Of a stretch of DNA of 64,000 nucleotides, positions 11,152 through 21,625 are shown piece after piece. How positions within the stretch are numbered: position 1 is the stretch's first letter; each line of letters opens with the position of its first letter. Both the position numbers and the translations under genes were made by a program. The DNA comes from Euborellia annulipes (Eukaryota > Arthropoda > Insecta > Dermaptera > Anisolabididae). Location: positions 1 to 64,000 of the forward strand of contig JAKCPI010001813.1 of assembly GCA_023213315.1 (NCBI GenBank), written 5' to 3'. Under the pieces are notes generated by a model that was not told where the DNA came from, did no database searches, and saw only the letters and a program-made list of their open reading frames with translations.

Positions 11152-11310
11152 CGCAGCCAGAGGAGGGCAGGGGGGCTATGTCCCCGGGGCTCGGCCCCTT
11201 TGCTCTCCAATCTTAAAATTCTAATAAAAAATAAATTTCGTGATTAAAATTTCAATTTCAATTTTTTTTTTCCCGGGCCCTTTAAGCTCAAATCTTAAAA
11301 TTTTATGATC
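11152..11310. mobile_element. hAT-like MITE remnant, one end only
   Basis: Starts CAGGGCCGCAGCCAGAGG, a typical CAGGGC-type terminus, followed by G-rich and C-rich blocks. I see no matching inverted right end or target duplication, so the element is truncated or decayed. Confidence 0.4.
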
Positions 11311-11439
11311 GATAAATGATAACGCTGGAAGTATTTTCTAATATGAACTGAACACTTAGTCAAATCGGGAAATTTTACTCCGTGTCGCACGTTAAATTAA
11401 ATATTAAATTTAAATTATTTTTAAAAGACTTACATAAAT

Positions 11440-11770
11440 TTCTAAGGAGGATGCAATATCATTAGGTAAACAGTTAAATTCTGTAAAACAGAAAAACGAG
11501 TAATTGAAATTTCTTTTGATAACTCCGACGCCCTGTATTTCATTTTATTTAAATAAGAGATTAATCGAGATCTATTCATTTAAATAAGATATTAATATTC
11601 AATACCTCAATTCGGATTTACTAAACATGTTAAATATAATTTTATATAATCGTTGAAGAAAAATAATATTGAAATTAAAAAAAATGAACAGATTTATGCT
11701 GAGGAACTTTGACAGATGATACAATTTAATCTATCTCTCTTTAGAATTAGAATTCAAGGCGCATGTCATT
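11440..11770. repeat. Dispersed segment repeated at 21335-21650
   Basis: Shares long stretches such as GGATGCAATATC / GGATACAATATC and CCGACGCCCTGTATTTC with the second site in direct orientation. It has no coding frame. The copy at 21.3 kb directly precedes the 334-bp array. Confidence 0.75.
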
Positions 11771-11774
11771 ATTC

Positions 11775-11855
11775 TATCCTAATTAGCCCAAGGGATTATT
11801 ATTTAAACCCCTAGAACAAGAGGAGGGTACTCTACCACTGTGCTATGACCCAAGG
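11775..11855 (-). mobile_element. tRNA-like SINE head
   Basis: The minus strand reads TCATAGCACAGTGGTAGAGT, a good A-box region, then GGGGTTTAAATAATAATCC, a weak B-box. It is probably the head of a decayed tRNA-derived SINE, since no recognisable body follows. Confidence 0.4.
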
Positions 11856-11994
11856 ACGAGAATGAATTTAAACATTCAGTGGCTTTAAACAATTAAAATT
11901 GAGATTGAAGATAGGGTTATTAAAAATCTATCTATTTTTATTAGTTCTTTAATGAATTCTTTAAGATAATTTTTATCAATAAAAGATTCTATAT

Positions 11995-12276
11995 TTTTAT
12001 AGTTTTTTTTTTTTTTTTTTTTTAAACATTCACACTTTTTTCTCATTCACACTCACATTCACACACATTCACACAGTCTTTTCGGCAACTGAGGCCATTT
12101 AAGACTTTTTACGATAATCAGTATGTTTAATATATCAATTGTGGGGTCCAGGCATTTTATTTAAGTCATTTGGTATCCAAATGCCTTAAATAAAATTATG
12201 AACTGCCTGGGGTCCGAACCCGAGACGTTCGGTATAGAAGATAGGCACGCTACCAACTACTCCAAGCCCCTTGGGC
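11995..12276 (-). mobile_element. SINE-1 copy with 14-bp TSD, minus strand
   Basis: Full-length SINE-1 in reverse orientation. The direct repeat AAAAGATTCTATAT flanks it at 11981-11994 and 12277-12290, as expected from target-primed insertion using LINE enzymes. The head has GGAGTAGTTGGTAGCG and GGTTCGGACCCC, and the tail has extra ATTCACAC repeats. Confidence 0.9.
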
Positions 12277-12593
12277 AAAAGATTCTATATAATAAATTTC
12301 TAGTTTAATTGGAATGTAAAATTAATTTAGTCCCTTGTGCCGAGGAAATCAATGGGAATGTTTAGCTTTAAGAAATTTTAAAAATTCTCAAACTTCAAAG
12401 GCGATGGGCTACGTGTTCCTGTTTTGCAAATGAGTTAAAATTATGCAGACATTATTTTTTAATGCAATGGAAAAGATCTCCCTTTATATTATAAATAACA
12501 TTTATATTATAAATGTCTTCCATTTGCATATGAAATAGTATTTTTTAAATTATTTTCTTCAACTCACATGTATGTGTTGTTTATTATTTTCAG

Positions 12594-12740
12594 ATGACCC
12601 TCGTCGACTTGGCCGCTGATTGACAAAGGGAGGATCCTGGAACAAATGAAAATTATTTAATTAATTTAAAAGACTTGTTATTTTTATTAATCCATTATAA
12701 GCTACATATTTAAATAGTTAATAAAGTTTATTTTTTATAT
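12594..12740 (+). other. Possible terminal exon with polyadenylation signal
   Basis: A pyrimidine-rich tract ending TTATTATTTTCAG is followed by a short GC-richer stretch (GACCCTCGTCGACTTGGCCG) that can be read DPRRLGR then stop. AATAAA lies at 12720-12725. This is the grammar of a short last exon on the plus strand, but no upstream coding exon is visible and the pattern could arise by chance. Confidence 0.25.
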
Positions 12741-13314
12741 GATTGTTTTACTCAGCTCAGATATTTCTTCCCTTATTAATATGTTAGATTTATTAACATT
12801 TAAGAAATAAATAAAATTCAAATTTTAGAAAATAAAAAGATATAATCTTAAATATTTCAATTTGCAAAGCAAGTTGTAAAAAGTAAAAATGTATGTAAAA
12901 ATTTAAAGAAAGGGAAGATAATTTTTTTCGACTTTTTATTTAAATTGGCCATATGGATTAGTAAAAAAAAAGTAAAAAAACCAAACAAATAAGATGATTA
13001 ATTGATTTTGAATATATTTTTTTTTTTGATAACTCCTATCTTGGTCTGATATGAAAAAAGCAATAGAAAAAATATTTTAATCTTAATATCACCCAAAAAC
13101 AATTTTCCAGAACGAGTAATTTTACACTTATTTATAGGGGAAAATTAGAAATAATATTTTAATTAGATGGGATAATGTATGGCCCTTAACGCCCTCTAAT
13201 TTCATTATTTAAAATAAAAAAAAGATCAAATCTCTTAGGTATAAAATATTATTAAAATAAAATTTTAACCCTTTTATGAATTTATGAAAATGAAATATGC
13301 AAATTTTAGAATAC

Positions 13315-13492
13315 CTTTTAATTGAAGTGATGAGGTTGTGGCGTTTTATTCTCACTTAGAATAGAATGGCAATAGGGAAGCAGGGAGATGAATTCAATCG
13401 ACTGGCTTCTTGCTCCAGGTAAATGCATCTTGATTCCCATTTGCGTCATCATGATGAATCAAATGGATTTTTTTTTTCCAAAGGTCTCTCTT
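13315..13492 (-). other. Exon-like block A3, minus strand
   Basis: Donor AAAAG|GTATTCTAAA and acceptor TTTTGTTTCAG|AAGAGAGACC. The middle carries TCGACTGGCTTCTTGCTCCAG (plus-strand reading, split here as TCGACTGGCTTCTTGC and TCCAG), shared with A6 at 20.6 kb. Downstream intron matches 3123-3330. Confidence 0.4.
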
Positions 13493-13574
13493 CTGAAACA
13501 AAATATTTTATCCTATTTTCTCATCAAATTTGAGATATTCAAGAAAGACTATTTTTATTAATTTGTTTCATTTA

Positions 13575-13695
13575 GCTCTCGGGCCTAGGTAATTTGGGTG
13601 TGGCCATTTGCACCAAGGGGCGTGGGTACCAATCCAAATGAAATAAATAGAGATGCCCTTTGATGCCGAAAACAGATATTTATTTAAAAATTATT
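13575..13695 (+). mobile_element. SINE-2 copy
   Basis: Starts CTCTCGGGCCTAGGTAATTT, then TTTGCACCAAGGGGCGTGGG, CCAATCCAAATGAAATAAAT and a T/A-rich end. Matching copies are at 20866-21000, 14196-14345 (diverged), 54745-54875 (reverse) and 59326-59410. The head resembles a tRNA only loosely. Confidence 0.65.
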
Positions 13696-13746
13696 TCATT
13701 TAATCCATAATTTCTTTTTAAATACAGTATTCTAATTATATTAAGA

Positions 13747-14001
13747 CAGCGTTTTCCAAACTGTGCCTAGGGAGGCGCGGACTAGTCCTAGGGGAGGCGC
13801 GAATATTAGCCACGGCGAGCAATTTTCTAAAGTATTGCTACAATCTTATAGGTAAAATAATAAATAATATAATAGTTTGTATTAATACAAAAATAAAAAT
13901 TTTTGTATTTGTATTATTTTATAAAAAAGGGGGAGGGGAGGCGTTATTCGATTAATTAATTTGAAGGGAGGCGCGATAACATAATGTTTGGAAAACAATT
14001 G
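13747..14001. mobile_element. hAT-type MITE with 8-bp TSD TATTAAGA
   Basis: A 255-bp element with ends CAGCGTTTTCCAAACTG and GTTTGGAAAACAATTG, flanked by TATTAAGA at 13739-13746 and 14002-14009. It contains paired GGGAGGCGCG motifs near each end. Relatives lie at 19142-19380, 40589-40846 and 42906-43206. Its right duplication overlaps that of the next element. Confidence 0.9.
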
Positions 14002-14010
14002 TATTAAGAT

Positions 14011-14820
14011 TAGGGTTTGGACACCGGTGGAAACCGAAACCGGTTTTTTGGCTAATTTTCAAAAACCGAGAAAAAGAGTTTTTCCCAAAAAACCGAATTC
14101 GGTTTTTTTTTTTTTTTTTTATTTTTTCTTCAGTAATACTTGTATTCAAATTATAAATTAGCCCGTGACCCATGGCAGAGAGAAGACATTAGCTATCTAG
14201 TGGCTTGGGGTTTCAGGTTCGCTTTCCGGCCCAAGCGAGGAAAAATTTATTTAATTTTAATTGGCTATCAATCATTTGAAATAAATAGGGATGGGGTCTA
14301 AACGGACTTAGATACCGAAAAAGACCTTCAACAAATTTAAAAAAAATTATAAATTATTTATATTTTTTTCCAACACTTAAATCATCTATGTTTAATAATA
14401 GCGGAGTGTCCGTCTGTCCGTCTGAACGCTCTGTTTGACCAACTTCCCGTTGGAATTTTTAAACGAAATTTTGCAGTCTTATAGAGGACGTTATGAAGAA
14501 GAGTCCCGGAAAAATGCTCGGGTCCCGAAATTCCTATAATTTTTTGAGTTATTAATTCCTAAAGTTACGTTTTCCCCATAGGAAATGTATAGAGAAATAT
14601 TTGTGTATTTATTTGGATTTTTTGTATTCTATGAATGTAAACAAGGGATCTTTTTCGGTACCAAGCCATAAAATATTTCTAAAATATCTTGTATACCAAA
14701 TAATTTAACTTCCAAAATGGGGGTGCGTTCTAAATACTTTAGATTCAGATGTTGAAAAAACCGGTTTGTAAAAAACCGAAAAACCGGTTTTCAAAATTTT
14801 CCGGTTTTTTCCAAACCCTA
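14011..14820. mobile_element. hAT-type element, TAGGGTTTGGA ends, TSD ATTAAGAT
   Basis: An 810-bp element with inverted ends TAGGGTTTGGA and TCCAAACCCTA and 8-bp duplication ATTAAGAT at 14003-14010 and 14821-14828. Sub-terminal parts are dense in AACCGG and CCGGTT motifs, which may be transposase sites. A diverged SINE-2 sits inside (about 14196-14345). A segment near 14530-14650 recurs at 59900-60030. There is no transposase frame. Confidence 0.85.
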
Positions 14821-15522
14821 ATTAAGATTTAATAATTTGGCAAATCTTATGAAAGTGTTAATTGGGCGAGTGTCTTATTACACTGTGCGACAAAATGAAA
14901 CTTTTTTTCAGGCCCCGAGATAATTTCTTCAGATTCTTAAGTAAAATGACCTCCTGAATCCAAATATGACCTCCGTTTTCCCCCACCACGTACCGTTTTC
15001 GGGGGGTAGTCCACTACTTTTTTCCACCCCTTTTCGTTAATTATATGATCATGAATCAAATTTGGAGGGATGAAAAGGAATATTTTAGCCTCAACATTTC
15101 TTCAGAAGGTCTAGAGAAGTGAAAAGTTAAAAAACATTAACATTAGGATCCAAGCGGGGGGATGTGGGGGAGGATTTTGTCCCTTAAAATGCAAAAAAAT
15201 CGTTAAAAATGATCGATTTTTTGTGATTTTTTCACAATTTTTTTACTGATTTTCTACATATTCCTGCGGACAGACCCACCTCACTCTGCCTTAAACATCC
15301 CTCAAATAAAAAAAATATATAGGATAAAGCGGGTGGGGTGTGAGCGATTCCGAAGCCCACTCAAGCTCAAACTTGGACAAGAAGTAATTTCTACCCCTTT
15401 AGATAAAATATGGAAATATTGAAGGACAAATCTCTATTAAAATAGAGAGAATCCCAGGAAAATAAAATTATTATTTGTGATATTAAATTATAAATTGAAG
15501 AAAATTGATTGTCAGAACTCAC

Positions 15523-15625
15523 CTATTGCACCCTATGCTCGAAGTGGGCTGAGATGGGGTGGGTTGAGCGAGAAGGACGATGATGAAGGGAGAAGTCGAC
15601 CTCTAGTCTCTAGCAATAGACACTC
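15523..15625 (-). other. Exon-like block B4, minus strand
   Basis: Acceptor TTTTTACAG|GAGTGTC, donor ATAG|GTGAGTTCTG. A 7-bp insertion next to the GTCGAC core, shared with B5, shifts the frame relative to B1 and B8 and creates a stop before the donor. Confidence 0.4.
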
Positions 15626-15923
15626 CTGTAAAAAATAAAAAATTATTTTTTCTTATTAAATATGGTCCGTGTGTTTGTTTGTAGAAAGAGAGAGTTTACA
15701 AAAAATAAAATAATGATAATATTTTAATTAGAATGGAAAACGTAACACCTTACCACCCTCTGTTAACCTAATGTACCCCCCCCTTATCAACCCCAATGTA
15801 CACCCCTTTTCACCCTCTGGTTTCATCATTAAAAAAAGGATAATTTTACAAATATATGTTAAAGAAAATACAAAAATAAAATGTTAACCCTTAATGAAAA
15901 TGAAATATGCGAATTATAAATAC

Positions 15924-16118
15924 CTTATAATTGGAGTGACATGGGGGGGGTGTGTGTCCTTTTATTCTCACTAATAGAATCCAAATAGAAGAGATGATTT
16001 TTGCACAGAGATGCCTCCTTCCTCGAGATGAATTCAACTAAAAGACTTGCTGCTTTCTCACAATTAAAAATAATTTCCAATTGCGTATTTGACAATAATG
16101 ATGACGAACATCTCTCTT
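15924..16118 (-). other. Exon-like block A4, minus strand
   Basis: Acceptor TTTCTTTGTTTCAG|AAGAGAG, donor TATAAG|GTATTTATAA. Nearly the same as A5. A short stretch present in A5 (ATGTGCTGTTTATT) is missing, an indel not divisible into clean codons. Confidence 0.4.
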
Positions 16119-16392
16119 CTGAAACAAAGAAATATTTAGCAATTATTTTTAATCCTATTCAATCATTAAATATTCAATAAAGATTAATTTTATTAAATAA
16201 TTGTTTTATTTATCCCTTAATCCTTTCACAAATATTCTTTTTAATTCTAATCCTAATATTGGAATATTTATATTTGCAGAATAATTATTTGACTCATTTT
16301 ATGAAAGTGTTATTTAAATTTAAAAAAAATTAAAAATCAAAAATTCAATTTTATGTATTCGAAATCATATAATTTAATTTTAATAAGAAATA

Positions 16393-17512
16393 AAAATCTG
16401 GCGTGACTGATCGCACAGTACTTATATTTATTTATATTTTGTTACAACCTATCTTTCCTATGAAATGCAGGAGTAAAGTGTGCTTTAAACAATTTTGAGA
16501 GCAAAATGAGAATATACAATTAAAAGAGCATCTAAAAAATAATTGAATTTTGAAAAAAATCGTTGGAGCGAATTTTAAGAAAATCTAAAAAAACTGAAAA
16601 AGTACATCAGTAAAGTACTAGTACTTTTTGGCCGATTTTGATCAAAAGCTTAGTCTAGGTGGGTGCCTAACTTAAATATAAAATTTCAACCTCCTAACTC
16701 AAATCCTTCATGCTTTAAATTGAACCCAGACAGACCATGTTTGCGAAAACAACTTTTTACTTTCTCTTACCTATGTATATATGTAATATATATATAGAGA
16801 GAAAGTATTGGATTCATGTCAAAAATTCGATGTCGAGATTTTGATGGATCTTCACGTTTTGAGGTCCCCTGAATCCAAAAAAGTGGTTTTCGCGACATGG
16901 TCTGTCTGTGGGTGTGTGGGTGTGTCTGTGTTCAATTTTAAGCATGAAGGAATTGAGCTATGAGGCTGAAATTTTATATTTAAGTTAAACACCCCCTGGG
17001 ACCGGAAAAATAAGCTTTTAATCAAAATCGGCCAAAGAGTACTAGTACTTTACTGATGTACTTTTTCAGTTTTTTTCGATTTTCTCAAAATTCGCTCTAA
17101 CGATTTTGATTAAAATTCAAAAATCAATTATTTTTTAGATGCTCTTTCAAATGTATATTCTCGTTTTGCCCTCAAAATTGTTTGAAGCACACTTTACTCT
17201 TGTGCTTCATAGGAAAGATAGGAGAAATGGTTGCCATGGTAACAAAATATAAATATTTTCCCATACTTATAAATTTTACATCTAAATTCAAATATTCCCT
17301 ACTGCCGGGAACTAAATACATGTCGACACAAAAAATCTGGTGTGACAAGCACAGTACACAACTTTCGATTACCGAAGGTAAGAGAAAGTTGTGTGCTGTG
17401 CGCCAGTCACACCAGATTTTTTGGATTCAGGGGACCTCAAAACGAGTATATCCATCAAAATCTCGACATCGAATTTTTGACATGAATCCAATACTTTCTC
17501 TCTATATATAAA
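16393..17512 (+). mobile_element. TCTGGTGTGAC-family element, host copy with nested insertion
   Basis: The left part (about 16393-16757) stops at CGAAAACAACTTTTT and the right part resumes near 17418 with TTGGATTCAGGGGACC, exactly the continuation seen in intact copies. The gap is filled by a second copy in opposite orientation. Confidence 0.8.
16758..17417 (-). mobile_element. TCTGGTGTGAC-family element nested in its own family
   Basis: About 660 bp, inserted into a run of T inside another copy, so both ends are defined. One end reads ACTTTCTCTTACC with a TATATA hairpin; the other is a long hairpin AATCTGGTGTGAC...GTCACACCAGATT. The middle has a CAGA/TGTG microsatellite. Two terminal hairpins, an internal microsatellite and T-T insertion recall Helentron-associated non-autonomous elements. 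No coding capacity. Confidence 0.65.
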
Positions 17513-18172
17513 CAGGGTACAGGCTACAGAGAAATGATTTGAAATTTCCCTGATAATTACAGGTTTTCCAGAGAAATTTATATTTTTTTTAAGATTTAAA
17601 ATTTTTATTCGTGTAATTAAGAAGAGTATTGAGACTAATCATATCTTAATTTTCTACCTAATGAAAAAATCCCGGATTCGATGGGTTTCTAAGTTACCCA
17701 GTGTTATTATTATCTGTTTATGAGAGTTTCGAAATCTTCAAAAATTAATTCCGCCCCAATAATAAGAAATTTTAGAATGACATTAAAATGTTTCTACCCC
17801 ACTATCCTATTTGCTAAATATTGAATTTAAATTTTAACTCAAACGGAATGCACTTATTTTTTAGTAAAAGTATTAAAAAACATTAATATCTTTGAGCATT
17901 ATAGGGGATGGGGCATTAACCCCCTTGGTTAATGCCTCCCCCCCCCTTTAAGGAAATGCGAGCCTTCACCGCGAAATTACTCTCAAAATAATTTCAATAC
18001 ATTTATAAATAATCATTTTAATTTTTATTTTATTTTGAAATTATTTTATTTTAATTTAATTTTCAACCCTTAATCCACCCCTGTGTAAAAGTATTTGATT
18101 GACAAAAATATAGGCCATATAGAAAGAATATAATAGTAAATAATGGTGACTTTAGAAAAGATTAAAAAAAAA

Positions 18173-18375
18173 TGCCCTCAGGCTCGGACCCCTGGCAGTC
18201 CGAAATGGATACCAAATGGCTTAAATTGAAATGCCTGGACACCCATTATGGATATTATTAATTAATAACGGTTATCGTATAAAGTCTTAAAAGGCCTGAG
18301 TTGCCGGAAAGCAAGACTGTATGCATGTGAGTGTGAATGGGAAAAAAGTGTGTTTAAAAAAATAAATAAATAAAT
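18173..18375 (+). mobile_element. SINE-1 copy, 5'-truncated
   Basis: Starts within the B-box region (GGCTCGGACCCCTGGCAGTC), continues through the standard body and ends in an AAATA-rich tail. Absent from the paralogous segment near 41.96 kb. Confidence 0.8.
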
Positions 18376-19141
18376 AAAAAACTAATTTTTTTTTTCAATG
18401 ACACCTACACTCCCCCTCCCCCTTTCAACAGCTTATATTCTCCCTCTCCCCTTAGTGAAATCAAAAGAATCGTTTTTCGCAGTCAAATTATTTGTTTCTA
18501 TCATTTTTTTTTTCAACGATAAAATGCATAATAATTACCTTTAATAAGACACTCAAGAGGGTGTGTTGGCTGACGGGGTGGTCAGGGTGGGTTACACTAT
18601 ATTAATTATTCACTTTGATTCACTTTAAACACAAAAAAGAGAGCAGCGCCTGCAGCCCGGCAACGCGCTCGACTCGACTGAACGAGAGATTCGCTCTCTC
18701 TTTGTTTTGGAATAAAATAGATGAAAATAACAATTCCCTTTTTATTAAAAGTAAAAAAATACCGTTTGCTCTAATCTAACTATATTTAGAGCTGGAAAAA
18801 AATGTCAACAAGTGAATTGGAATATTCCAGGACCTTTCTTAAATAATCAACCCTTCATCCCCCTAATCTAAAATAATAATCAACGCTATTTTTTGAATCT
18901 TTTCTATTTATTTGGCTTCGATTTAGCTAAAATAAATTTATAAAACATTTTTTTTTTTTTTTTTTTTTTCAATTTTTCAACCCCTTATCCAATCCTAATA
19001 AATAAAATAATTAACAATGCTATCGCCTTCGGCGAGCTTCGCGTCTAGTCAGAAAAAAATTAAAACCCTGAAAAACTTCCCTGGATCCGCCTTTGGGTTT
19101 TACACAGAGTATAATTTTCTAGAATGAGTCTTACTTTAGGC

Positions 19142-19380
19142 CAGTGGTTTCCAAACTTTTATGTTACCACGCCTCCCCTAAAAATATTTAATCGTATGAC
19201 GCCTCCCCCTTCATTTTATAAAATAATACAAATAAAAATTTTTATTTCTAAAAAATTTATTAAATTATAAAACTTTTGCAGTCATTTAGAAAATTGCTCG
19301 ATGTGGCCAATATTCTCGCCTCCCCTCAGATTAGTCCGCGCCTCCGTAGGGAGGCGCGCCTCACAGTTTGGAAAAAGCTG
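19142..19380. mobile_element. hAT-type MITE, CAGTGGTTTCCAAACT ends
   Basis: Inverted ends CAGTGGTTTCCAAACT and AGTTTGGAAAAAGCTG with paired CGCCTCCC / GGGAGGCGCG motifs. The flanks CTTTAGGC and CTTTAGTT agree at six of eight positions, a decayed duplication. Same family as 13747-14001. Confidence 0.75.
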
Positions 19381-19621
19381 CTTTAGTTGAGAAAATTGAT
19401 CTTTTACTAAAGTAAAAAGTTTTGAAAAAAAAAAAAAACTGTTTGGAGCCGAATCAAAAAAGAGAGAGATGGAGACTTATAGATTTAAATGATAATCAAA
19501 TATTATAAAATGAGGGGGTTGTTATACTCGAGATATTAAAATAGAGAGAATCCCAGGAAAATAAAATTATTATTTGTGATATTAAATTATAAATTGAAAA
19601 AAATTGATTGTCAGAACTCAC

Positions 19622-19723
19622 CTATTGCAGCTATGCTCGAAGTGGGCTGAGATGGGGTGGGTTGAGCGAGAAGGACGATGATGAAGGGAGAAGTCGACCT
19701 CTAGCCTCTAGCAATAGACACTC
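19622..19723 (-). other. Exon-like block B5, minus strand
   Basis: Acceptor TTTTTACAG|GAGTGTC and donor AATAG|GTGAGTTCTG, with the same 7-bp insertion as B4. It is the segmental-duplication partner of B4. Confidence 0.4.
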
Positions 19724-20022
19724 CTGTAAAAAATAAAAAATTATTTTTTCTTATTAAATATGGTCCGTGTGTTTGTTTGTAGAAAGAGAGAGTTTACAAA
19801 AAATAAAATAATGATAATATTTTAATTAGAATGGAAAACGTAACACCTTACCACCCTCTGTTAACCTAATGTACACCCCTTATCAACCCTAATGTACGCC
19901 CCTTTTCACCCTCTGGTTTCATCATTAAAAAAAGGATAATTTTACAAATATATGTTAAGAAAGAAAATACAAAAATAAAATGTTAACCCTTAATGAAAAT
20001 GAAATATGCAAATTATAAATAC

Positions 20023-20242
20023 CTTATAATTGGGGTGAGATGGGGGTGGGGGGGGTTTTTCCTCCAATAAAAAAAAAAATAGAAGAGATGATTTTTGCAC
20101 AGAGATGCCTCCTTCCTCGAGATGAATTCAACTAAAAGACTTGCTGCTTTCTCACAATTAAAAATAATTTCCAATTACGTATGTGCTGTTTATTTGATAA
20201 TAATGATGACGAACATGGATGTTTTTTTCTAAGGTCTCTCTT
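20023..20242 (-). other. Exon-like block A5, minus strand
   Basis: Acceptor TTTCTTTGTTTCAG and donor TATAAG|GTATTTATAA. Partner of A4. It lies 0.37 kb downstream (minus strand) of A6, so two A blocks occur in a row here. Confidence 0.4.
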
Positions 20243-20608
20243 CTGAAACAAAGAAATATTTAGCAATTATTTTTTATCCTATTCAATCATTAAATATTCA
20301 ATAAAGATTATTTTAAATTAAATCATTGTTTTATTTATCCCTTAATCCTTTCACAAATATTCTTTTTAATCCTAATCCTAATATTGGAATATTTATATTT
20401 GCAGAATAATTATTTGACTCATCTTATGAAAGTGTCCGCCTTTAAATTAGATAAATTAAAAAAAATCATTTTTGGAAATTTTTCCTGAAGGCGGGCTCAA
20501 AACTTAAAGTTTTAATTTAAAAAAATCATTTTTTTTTTTAATTTCCTGCCCGGGCCCTTTAAGCTCAAAGCAAGTTTGATAATATTTTACACTTATCTGT
20601 ATAAATAC

Positions 20609-20784
20609 CTTTTAATTGAAGTGAGATGAGGGGTGCGTGGCGTTTTATTCTCACTAATAGAATCGCAATAGAAGAGAAGCAGGCAGAGAGATCGACTGGC
20701 TTCTTGCTCCAGGTAAATGCAACTTGATTTCCATTTGCGTAATGATGATGACTCAGATGGATTTTTTTTCAAAAGGTCTCTCTT
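20609..20784 (-). other. Exon-like block A6, minus strand
   Basis: Acceptor TTTTGTTTCAG|AAGAGAGACC, donor AAAAG|GTATTTATAC. Contains a 66-codon minus-strand frame crossing the acceptor, with no recognised product. Closest to A3. Confidence 0.4.
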
Positions 20785-20865
20785 CTGAAACAAAAAATAT
20801 TTTATTCTATTTTCTCATCCAATTTGAAATATTCAAGATATTAATTTAATTGTTTCATTTAGCCC

Positions 20866-21000
20866 TCGGGCCTTGGTGATTTGGATGGCAATTTGCACCA
20901 AGGGACGCGGGTTCCTGGCTACCAATCCAATTGAAATAAATAGAGACGCGATCTACCAGTGAATGCCCTTCAATGACGAAAACATTTATTTAAAAAAAAA
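20866..21000 (+). mobile_element. SINE-2 copy
   Basis: Begins CCTCGGGCCTTGGTGATTTG and carries CACCAAGGGACGCGGGTTCC and CCAATCCAATTGAAATAAAT, ending in poly-A. It sits just upstream, on the minus strand, of A6, in the same relative place as the SINE-2 next to A3, so the pair may predate the duplication of this unit. Confidence 0.7.
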
Positions 21001-21625
21001 AAAAAATTATTTCATTTATTTTATAATATTTCCCACCCCTCTAAAAGAAAAAAAATGATAAAAAAATACTATTTTTTCTTATTAAATATGATTCGTGTAT
21101 TTGTTGTGTGTATATACTAGGAAAAAGAGAGAATTTGTAAAAAAAAATAAAATAATAGGCCTATCATTGATAAACGCAATTGACTTTGCTTGGTTTCTTT
21201 TACCCGATCATAATTATAAAAAAAAAAATTATCTTTTATAAAATATATCTCACCTTTATTTATTAGATTAAATATGAAATTTAAAATACTTAAAAAGGCA
21301 CCCTTGAAATCATCCCTTGTTAAATAAATAGGTAAGGAGGATACAATATCTTTTAAACAGTTAAATTCAGTAAAACAGAAAATCGAGTAATTGAAATTTC
21401 TTTTGATAACTCCGACACCCTGTATTTCATTTTATTTAAATAATTTTCGAGATCTATTCATTTAAATAAGATATTAATATTCAATACCTCAATTCGGATT
21501 TGACTAAACATACTCACACATTTGCTAAATATAATTTTATATAATCGATGATGACAAATAATTAAGAAATTAAAAATATGAACAGATTTATGCTGAGGAA
21601 CTTTGACAGATGGTACAATTTAATC

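Larger units (their letters stand above)
15445..16306. repeat. Segmental copy of the A-B cassette, repeated at 19547-20430
   Basis: The two roughly 0.87-kb segments are nearly the same over B block, intron, A block and upstream intron, about 4.1 kb apart in direct orientation. Differences are small indels and substitutions, so the duplication is fairly recent. Confidence 0.85.
17636..19380. repeat. Dispersed duplication, partner at 41446-43206
   Basis: A direct-orientation copy of about 1.5 kb, sharing CTAATCATATCTTA, GGGGATGGGGCATTAACCCC, GACACTCAAGAGGGTGTG and the CAGTGGTTTCC element at its end. This copy has a SINE-1 insertion at 18173-18375 that the partner lacks; the partner has an extra block near 42600-42845. 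Confidence 0.8.
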
